From: Myxosarcina sp. GI1
GTDB lineage: Bacteria > Cyanobacteriota > Cyanobacteriia > Cyanobacteriales > Xenococcaceae
Assembly (NCBI RefSeq): GCF_000756305.1
Contig: NZ_JRFE01000014.1
Span: 525,006 to 589,005 of the forward strand
Direction: 5' to 3'
Length of the DNA: 64,000 bases
Below, piece by piece: positions 1 to 6,972 of the stretch. The position numbers and the translations under genes are program-made. The notes beneath the pieces are model-generated. The model did not search any database. It was not told the origin of the DNA and saw nothing but the letters and a program-made list of their open reading frames with translations. Numbering within the stretch: position 1 is the first letter of the stretch; the number at the start of each line of letters is the position of its first letter.

Positions 1-105
1 GTAATTGAAACAGAATCAGAGATTGAAGAAACAACCACGTACGTAGAACCAGAACCAGTGGAAATTTTGGATTACGAAGACGCAATGGACGAATTTGGAT
101 GGTAA
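1..105 (+). CDS. tnsB: TnsB transposase, C-terminal tail (partial)
   Basis: An open frame enters from the window edge and ends with TAA at 103-105 after 34 codons. The tail is very acidic and ends in DEFGW. In V-K CASTs, TnsB is the DDE transposase that binds the transposon ends and joins them to the target, and its C-terminal tail contacts the TnsC filament. Identity rests on position directly before tnsC and on this acidic tail; none of the catalytic domain is visible. The stop overlaps the likely tnsC start, which fits one transcript. Confidence 0.8.
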   Translation, partial: VIETESEIEETTTYVEPEPVEILDYEDAMDEFGW

Positions 106-1007
106 CTATGGCTAAATCTAATGAAGATCGAGACGATTACAAAGAAGAAAATAGTCGGTATAAAAACTCAAGTGACAAAGATCAAGCTCAAGAATATGCG
201 GATGATTTGGGAAAAATAGAACTCCCAAACGAGTCTATCCAAAAAGAAATCGCTCGACTGAGATGTAAAAATATTGTTCTACTGCAACAGGTTGAACATT
301 TACATAATTGGTTGGAAGGAAAAAGAAAATCCCGTCAGTCTTGTCGTATTGTGGGGGAATCTCGTACTGGTAAAACTATCGCTTGTGAGTCATACAAATT
401 GAGACACAAGCCAAAACAAGAAACAGGAAAACCGCCAATTGTCCCTGTAATCAATATTCAACCCCCTCAAGAATGTGGTTCGAGAGATTTGTTTGCTCTA
501 ATTATTGAACATTTAAAGTACAAGGTTGTCAAAGGAACAGTCGGAGAAATTAGAAATAGAACTCTAAAAGTTTTGGAAAGATGCCAGGTTGAAATGCTAA
601 TTATTGACGAAGCAGACCGCCTAAGACCAAAAACTTTTGCTGATGTTAGAGACATTTTCGATAATTTAGGGATTTCTGTAGTTTTAGTGGGAACAGATCG
701 TTTGGACGCAGTAGTGAAGCGAGACGAACAAGTTCACAATCGTTTTCGAGCTTGTCATCGCTTTGGCAAATTATCTGGGGTTGAATTTCAAAAGACAGTA
801 ACTCTTTGGGAAAGGAACGTTTTGAAACTTCCTGTAGCCTCGAACCTGAGTAGTAAAGCTATGCTCAAAGTTTTAGCACCAGCAACTGGGGGTTATATTG
901 GTTTGCTAGATATGATTCTGCGAGAGTCTGCTGTTAGAGCTTTAGAAAAAGGTTTGAAGAAAATCGATCTAGCAACTTTGAAAGAGGTAGCGGGAGAGTA
1001 TAAGTAA
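99..1007 (+). CDS. tnsC: TnsC/TniB-like AAA+ ATPase of V-K CAST
   Basis: TnsC forms an ATP-dependent filament on target DNA and links Cas12k/TniQ to TnsB. The protein has a Walker A motif GESRTGKT (about residue 86), a Walker B motif MLIIDEADR (about residue 166) and a sensor-like stretch VVLVGTDRLDAV. From about residue 45 it follows closely what I remember of Scytonema TnsC (IARL, LQQVE/K, KRKxRxSCRxVGESRTGKT). The first 45 residues are charged and variable. ATG at 99 overlaps the tnsB stop; a second ATG at 108 is an equally good start. The stop TAA shares one base with the tniQ start (TAATG), indicating translational coupling. The frame is intact. Confidence 0.95.
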   Translation: MVTMAKSNEDRDDYKEENSRYKNSSDKDQAQEYADDLGKIELPNESIQKEIARLRCKNIVLLQQVEHLHNWLEGKRKSRQSCRIVGESRTGKTIACESYKLRHKPKQETGKPPIVPVINIQPPQECGSRDLFALIIEHLKYKVVKGTVGEIRNRTLKVLERCQVEMLIIDEADRLRPKTFADVRDIFDNLGISVVLVGTDRLDAVVKRDEQVHNRFRACHRFGKLSGVEFQKTVTLWERNVLKLPVASNLSSKAMLKVLAPATGGYIGLLDMILRESAVRALEKGLKKIDLATLKEVAGEYK

Positions 1008-1504
1008 TGGCAGAACTTCAGTCTTGGCTGTTTCAATTGGAACCTTATGAGGGAGAAAGTCTCAGCCATTTTTTGGGTAGATTTCGACGAGAGAATAATT
1101 TTACTACTTCTGTTTTAGGTCAAGAAGCAGGAATTGGTGCAGTAATTTCACGCTGGGAAAGACTTTATCACAATCCTTTTCCACCCCAGGAAGATTTAAA
1201 AGCACTAGCTAAAGTTGTTAAAGTAGACGTTAATCGCTTGAGAAAGATGCTACCACCAAAAGGTATTGGTATGAAGCATCAGCCAATTCGCCTCTGTGCA
1301 GCTTGTTATGTTGAATCACCTTGTCATCGCATTGAATGGCAGTTTAAGCAGACAGACAGATGTGAGAAACATCAGCTTAGGTTGTTATCGGAGTGTCCTA
1401 ATTGTAAAGCTAAATTTTCTATTCCTGCTTTATGGGCAAATGGCTGGTGCAGCAGGTGTTTTTTGACTTTTGCTGAAATGGTGCAGTATCAAAAATCTGT
1501 TTAA
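1007..1504 (+). CDS. tniQ: TniQ, small V-K type targeting adaptor
   Basis: This is a 165-residue protein, about the length of V-K TniQ and much shorter than TniQ/TnsD of other Tn7-like elements. It starts WLFQLEPYEGESLSHFLGRF, a TniQ N-terminal signature. Zinc-binding cysteine pairs follow: LCAACY (about residue 98), the CEKH region, CPNC (about 130) and WCSRC (about 147). TniQ caps the TnsC filament and joins it to the Cas12k R-loop. It is translationally coupled to tnsC by a one-base overlap and followed by a hairpin terminator. The frame is intact. Confidence 0.95.
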   Translation: MAELQSWLFQLEPYEGESLSHFLGRFRRENNFTTSVLGQEAGIGAVISRWERLYHNPFPPQEDLKALAKVVKVDVNRLRKMLPPKGIGMKHQPIRLCAACYVESPCHRIEWQFKQTDRCEKHQLRLLSECPNCKAKFSIPALWANGWCSRCFLTFAEMVQYQKSV

Positions 1505-1510
1505 TTGTAT

Positions 1511-1556
1511 TAAAGCGATCGCTGTTTTGAATAATGCGATCGCATTTTATTTTTTT
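1511..1556 (+). terminator. Rho-independent terminator built from two HIP1 octamers
   Basis: Two copies of GCGATCGC at 1515-1522 and 1536-1543 can pair as an 8-bp stem with a 13-nt loop, followed by a T-rich run (ATTTTATTTTTTT). It lies directly after tniQ, ends the tnsB-tnsC-tniQ operon and separates it from the convergent cargo gene. Confidence 0.75.
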
Positions 1557-3427
1557 GTTCGATAGGCTTGTTCGGGATGACTTGGTTTGTCGGGGTATCT
1601 TAATTCTATAAGTCCTTCTTCTACCATCTTTTTAAGAAATCGAGTTCTAAGCGTAGAATTAGTGCGATCGAGTATTACTTCTAATTGTTGCAGGGTTAAA
1701 AATCTCTCTTTGCACACCTCTAAAATAGCTTGTCGCATTACATCTGCTGAAACTTTTCTTTTCTCTCTGACAGGTCTTGCGATCGCCTTTAGTTTTTCCA
1801 AATCATCAGAGTTTTCACTTAAATGATCGGAGTTAACTGGCAAATGATCGGAGTTAACTGGCAAATGATCGGAGTTAACTGGCAAATGATCGGAGCTACT
1901 TACAGAAACTTGAATATTTTGATTCAATAGTAATGCTTTAGAAATATCTAAAGTGGGCAAACAATAGTAAGTGCCACGACCATGACCGTATTTTTGCAAC
2001 CAACGATTCTCTACTAAATATTTCAGGCGATCGCCAATATCTCTAGGGTGTTTTTGGCTAAAACCTTGGATACCATTATTGCTAATTTCCCCAAAACGAT
2101 GTGCTAACAATAAAATAATCCGATCTAACTCCTGGAGATAGCGATAATTATCCCCAACAAGTTTGCGTAATTCCTGTTCTATGTCTTCAGGAATGAAACT
2201 AACCATTGGTAGAGCAACTTTGGTAATGTTGAGATCTATATTTTCAGAAATAAAAGGTCTAAACCATTGTTGTTCTCGCCAAGCTCGCAAAATTTTAGGA
2301 AATCCAGAACCAGCTTGTTCTCCTAAACCAATCATTTTAAACATTTTTAATAAATTAGGATTACGAGGATCGCTTACACCTCCGTCGTAAAGCAGATCGA
2401 TAGGAATCCTTAAACGACCTGGATTAGAAAGCTCGAATCTGTCTTTAAATTTTAAAATCGTTATTGGGCGAGAAGATAAATGATCGGCATGGATTAACGT
2501 ATTAACCAAGGCTTCTCTTAGTGCTTCATGAACATGAGTCTCATCTTTACGCATGGCATCTCGATCGAGAATAAAAGGTACGTCCAAATCTTGTACGAGC
2601 CTTCCATAAACACGATAGTAAAAATTAAATAAATTTCCTTCCCATTTGCCATCTAAGGTAACTCTATATGTCCAACGTTCTTCTGGATCGTTAGATAATC
2701 TTTCTTGGTAATCCAAGTGGTAATGAGAGAAAAAATCTTGAATACTTAATTCAAGACCAAACATTAGTAATCCAGCAGCTGTTAGCCCTTCTTTTGTTGT
2801 ATTGCGATCGCGTTTCCATCCTCCTAACTTACACAGTAAATCTCGATCGTTCAATGCCAACCAAGGATGATCGGGTTGTCTAGAACTGAATCTTTGACGA
2901 TAAGCTTTGATTGTTTCTACATCGAGATCGCTAAAGTCAAAATTTTCCAAAATTTGAGAATCTTGGGGTTCACTGTTAGCATCCCGCAACATTTGGCGAA
3001 CTTCATCTTCTGTACAAGGATAATCTCCTTCATAGTTACGTTTATAAGTCCCTGTCATGGGATTGTTATTAATGTAAATAGGACGCTGAGTACGAGTTGC
3101 TTGAGGAACTTTAATAACGATTAGAGATTTATTCTCTATTGTTTCAATAGTTATGTCAGACTCGTTACAAATAGGGATGTTGAGTTTTTAAGGATTATTG
3201 TGATTGTCCCAAAATTCTTTAAGTTGTTTTTTTGAATTGTTAACACCGAGGATTTGAAATCTGCCTTTTTTCTCTGCAACACCAAGAACGACATAACCTC
3301 CTTCTGTATTGGCAAAAGCTGAAATACTTTTCCAAGCGTCTTTTGGTACGTTATCTTCAGCCCTTTTGCATTCAAAATCTTGACTTTCACCAATATCGAG
3401 TTTTTCTAGGAGGGTTTCTAAATCCAT
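1547..3427 (-). pseudogene. RecG-like AlbA_2/ATPase-domain protein, interrupted by one in-frame TAA
   Basis: The two open parts (3427-3188 and about 3187-1547) are in the same frame, separated by a single TAA at 3188-3190 in the context NNP-stop-KLNIP, most simply a CAA to TAA change. The N-terminal part is a Schlafen AlbA_2 domain (FECKRAED, SAFANTEGGYVVLGV). The main part has a HATPase_c_4-like block (HEALREALVNTLIHADHLSS) and GEQAGSGFPKI, typical of proteins annotated as ATP-dependent DNA helicase RecG-like or transcriptional regulators (COG2865). Winged-helix-like segments lie at the C terminus. The start is ATG at 3427 (MDLETLLEK). Such proteins are common on mobile elements and some are tied to phage defence, but the function here is unknown. 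The C-terminal part contains a heptapeptide repeat. Confidence 0.8.
1821..1899 (-). repeat. 21-bp tandem repeat coding for SDHLPVN units
   Basis: Three near-identical 21-bp units at 1821-1841, 1842-1862 and 1863-1883 plus a diverging fourth lie inside the RecG-like gene. On the minus strand they encode SDHLPVN repeated, then SDHLSEN and SDDLEKL. The units are multiples of three, so copy number can change without shifting frame. They form a low-complexity linker before the C-terminal winged-helix-like part. Confidence 0.9.
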
Positions 3428-3680
3428 TTGGAAAAAATAGCGATCGCACTTCAACAACAATCTACAAGCAACTACTATTTATAACTCACCTCTAAGAACA
3501 TTATGTCAATTTCTGCGTTTGTGGATAATCGCTAGCGAAAAGAGCTAAATATAGTGTTCTTATTTCATCACCGTGAGATAAGGCGAATATTTTGATTTCT
3601 TATTTCACATATAGCCTATTTTGTGAAATAAGACTTGTCATAAGTGCGATCGCTTTTCTCTAAATCCTCACAAAGCGCGA

Positions 3681-4859
3681 TTACAAAGTTAGCCGAAGAC
3701 ATCGCTTGTCAAGACATAGCTCACCTTTGAATGCTTTATCTAAAATAGAAGGAAGCAGTGCATCTAGTTCTTGTAATACTTTTTCTCGCGAATTTTTTGC
3801 ATTATCGACTTTCGCTTTTAAGTTATCAAACCAAAGTATCTTGTCATATGACGGAACTGGCACTTGAATATTATCCAATGCTTTGAGTCCAAGAGTTCTA
3901 TTCCTTCCTGCTCCTCCAGGCGAAGCATTTCCCAAATCTTCTAGACCTTTTGAAGTTAGAAAATGAAAGCATAAAAAGCTAGAAGAAGATAAACCTTGTT
4001 TGGGTACACAAGTTAAGAATCTGTGTGAACCAAATCTTCCGCTATCTTTTGGTTGTGCTACAGCTACTGCACCTTCCCAAGCAAAAACAATCTGAAACAA
4101 TAAATCGTTATTTTCGATTCGATACAGTTTTTTTGTTCCAACTTCTAATCCTGTCAAAGCAGGTTTATGAAAACTACCTTTACCAAAGCTTCTTATTCCT
4201 AATTCTGGATAGCTTTCTAAAGGATCTATTTCAACTTTTCTTCTTATTAATGGCGCAACTTTATTCATAGGTAAATAATCTGCACCTTCTATGATGTTTT
4301 GATAAACGCTGAGTAAAAGTCGCTCTAGTTTTTCGATTGCATCTTTTCTTAACGATCGCGCTTCTTCTATCTTCTCCGCCAACTCCTCAACCTTCGCCAC
4401 TATTCGCCGTTGTTCTTCTAATAGTGGTAATGGAATTTTAATCTCTAAAAATTTCTCTGGACGGATTCTATTTTTACCACTTGTACCCCTTGATTTTTCA
4501 TCGCATTGTTCCCAACAAGACTTTGTTTTGGTAAACCAATAAAATCAGCGTGGTTCTAAATTGTCTAAATCTGGTTTAAAACTGGGAAATTCATTAGATA
4601 CATAACATCCAGATAGATGAGAAGGAATAACAGTAACACTTCCATTTCTTGCCCATATTTTATTGACTATGATATCGTTCGTTTCGGTTCTGGATAGTTT
4701 TTTGTATTTAATTTGACTTCCATCTATTGATTCTCTTTGGTAAGCTCCTTCACCCCAAAGTCTTACTCCAATTTGTTTATAAAGTTTACCAGGAATTGGT
4801 GCTTCTGATCTTTCTACTGGTTTGACAATATCTTTTAACGAAATTAATGAAATTCCCAT
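3681..4859 (-). pseudogene. hsdS: HsdS, type I RM specificity subunit, interrupted by one in-frame TGA
   Basis: The two open parts share one frame and are split by TGA at 4545-4547 (LEPR-stop-FYWFTKTKS). HsdS recognises the DNA target with two target-recognition domains (TRDs) separated by coiled coils. The first TRD runs from MGISLISLKDIV (ATG 4859; a GTG at 4904 is also open but overlaps the upstream gene). A central conserved stretch follows (LPLLEEQRRIVAKVEELAEKIEEARSLR by pieces), then the second TRD (PGGAGRNR) and the C-terminal repeat (LDALLPSILDKAFKGEL). Length as read through is about 392 residues, normal for HsdS. The gene directly follows the DUF433 gene in the hsdR-hsdM operon. 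Without readthrough the M and R subunits lack specificity. Confidence 0.85.
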
Positions 4860-4875
4860 ATCTACCAAAAACTTT

Positions 4876-5124
4876 TTATGCAGTAATTTCAAACGGATAA
4901 ACACTTTCTCTTGTCAACAAAGCTGCATATTGCAAAGATTGTTTAATATCGTCTAGTTCTAAATCGGGATATTCTTCTAAGATTTCCTCGAAAGGTTTAC
5001 CGTTTGCTACTAAATTAAGAATTAAAGAAACGGGAATATGCATACCGCGAATACAAGCTTGTCCTGCCATAATGCGAGGGTTAAAGGTAATACGGTCTAA
5101 ATTTGCAAGATGATAATTATTCAT
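4876..5124 (-). CDS. DUF433-family small protein (VapB-like antitoxin type)
   Basis: This 82-residue protein has the DUF433 pattern: RITFNPRIMAGQACIRGMHIPV, then a helical region with LEEYPDLELDDIKQSLQYAA. DUF433 proteins are usually the DNA-binding antitoxin paired with a PIN-like DUF5615 toxin. No toxin gene follows here: hsdS begins 17 bases downstream. The ATG overlaps the hsdM stop as ATGA, so it is translationally coupled inside the RM operon. It is either an orphan antitoxin captured between hsdM and hsdS or an accessory regulator of the RM genes. Confidence 0.85.
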   Translation of the reverse strand: MNNYHLANLDRITFNPRIMAGQACIRGMHIPVSLILNLVANGKPFEEILEEYPDLELDDIKQSLQYAALLTRESVYPFEITA

Positions 5125-6968
5125 TGTTCGTTAATAATTGAATTAATTTCATTCATTATTTCCGCTACTCGCCGATCCTTTTCTAAAATATCGGCTAATA
5201 ACTGTTCTGGTGGTAAATGTTCGAGATCTTGTCCCGAATTGGGATTTTTGCGATCTAGATTATAAATTGCCCAGTAAATAGCATCGCCTTTGGTTTGTTC
5301 TTCTTTGGCGATGTCTCTTTGTTGTTTTTCTTCGGTTTGTAATTGTTTAATATCTTGCGCGATCGCTTTGATTTGAGTTTTAATTTCTTTTTGTTCTCTT
5401 TTGGGTGTGAAATCAAGAATAGTACTTTCTAAGTATTTGATTTTATCTTCTAACTCTTTAACTTGTTTGAGACATTTATCGGCTGTTGCTGATGCTTGTT
5501 TGACTGCATCTTTGTGAATGTTAGATTCGGCGATCGCTTTTTCCTTAGCTGCTTTAAAATTATATTTCCAAGCCTGTTCGTTTTCTTGGCGATTATTCCA
5601 CCACTCAATACAATCAACAAAAGCATCATCTTGAATGGGTTTGGTTTTGGTGTAGTTTTTTCTGCCTTCTGGTAAGGGTATCTCGTAGTACCAAATCTCC
5701 TCAGTAGGTTGAGAGGAATCAAAGAATAGTAAATTGGTGGGAATCTTAGTATAGGGTTCAAATACGCCGTTAGGTAAGCGCACAATGGTATGAAGGTTAA
5801 AGTCTTTGAGTAAGTCTTCTTTGATTTTGGCGCAGACACCATCCCCAAATAGAACGCCGTTAGGAAATACTACCCCTGCTTTTCCTATATGGTTATCTTT
5901 TTGCAGCTTCCGCATAATTAACTGCAAGAATAGCAGGGCAGTTTCTTTAGTTTGTTTGTCGCTAGGGAAATTGTTTTTAATTCTGTCTTCTTCCTCTCCC
6001 CCAAAAGGTGGGTTAGTCAGGATAATATCTACCCTGTCTTTAATTCCCATCTCGGAAAGACTAAACCGCAAACTATTACCGTCATCGATATCGGGATATT
6101 CAAACCCGTGTAGCAACAGGTTCATGTGCGCCAGCATTAAAGGTAACGATTTGGCTTCCCCACCGATAATGCTTTTCTGTAAAATTTGCCAATCGGTAGC
6201 AGTAGATTGTTTTTTGAGATATTCGTAAGCTTCGACTAAAAATCCACCCGTACCACAAGCAGGATCGAGAATAGTTTCTCCTAGCTTCGGTGCAATTACC
6301 TCCACCATAAAGCGAATTACAGGACGTGGCGTATAAAATTCTCCCGAATCTCCCGCAGCATCGCGCATTTCCTTTAACATTGATTCGTAAAGAAGGCTGA
6401 GAATATTGACTTCTTCCGATCTGTTGAAATGAATTTCGTTTATCTTGCTAAGAACATCGAATAACAATGTTCCGCTAATCATGCGGTTATTGACATCTTT
6501 AAATACTTTAGCAATGACATCGGCGCGATCGCGTCCTGTTTTACTTTTGAGACTGCGAAGATAAGCCAGTAACCCCAAACCCTTTGTTCCATCTGGTAAA
6601 TCCGCCTCATCGTTGTTGATAAAGTTTTTTAGGCGATCGCCACTAAAGTTTTCATTAGCAGCCCAATACGGCGCATCTGCGCCATCGTCTCCGAAGGAGA
6701 CTGGTGATGCTTCGCATCACGTCCAGCGATAGGGGGCTTTAATAGTAGGTTTATAAGTATCCCCTGCTAATTCTGCTTCATCTTCCCGTAGCTTTTCCGC
6801 ATCGTCTAACAGCTTGAGAAACATAATCCAAGTTAATTGAGGAAGGCGATCTAACTCCCCATTTAAACCCTTATCTTTCCGCATAATATCCCGTGCGGAT
6901 TTAATAACGCTTCCTAATTTTTGGGCGGTAGTAACTGATTTGGTAGTTTGTTTCTTTCTCGTTGCCAT
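5121..6968 (-). pseudogene. hsdM: HsdM, type I RM methyltransferase subunit, interrupted by a palindromic insertion with TGA
   Basis: HsdM is the N6-adenine methyltransferase and scaffold of type I RM. The N-terminal 83 residues (KLGSVIKSARDIMRKDKGL, LTWIMFLKLLDD, ending APYRWT) are open. Then comes a 51-bp hairpin-rich insertion (6669-6719) whose first codon in frame is TGA (6717-6719). After it the same frame resumes (YWAANENFSGDRL, then GLLAYLRSLKSKTGRDRADV). The SAM-binding motif DPACGTGGF and the catalytic motif NPPFGG are both intact. Reinitiation downstream (for example TTG at 6578) could give an N-terminally truncated protein. The start lies 4 bp after the hsdR stop and the end overlaps the DUF433 start. 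Confidence 0.88.
6669..6719. repeat. Palindromic small insertion (three hairpins) inside hsdM
   Basis: About 51 bp made of three adjacent inverted repeats: GGCGCA/TGCGCC, GTCTCC/GGAGAC and GTGATGC/GCATCAC, each with a 2-3 nt loop. It interrupts the codons for HsdM ...YRWT / WAANEN... and keeps the frame but brings in TGA. The GGCGCATCTGCGCC unit recurs in reverse-complement form near 54270, so this is a copy of a dispersed small repeat. Confidence 0.85.
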
Positions 6969-6972
6969 TTAA

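Noticed and set aside
3151-3393. 80-codon frame overlapping the AlbA_2 part of the RecG-like gene
   Set aside because: It is another frame of the same strand over a clear AlbA_2 domain; a shadow of the real gene.
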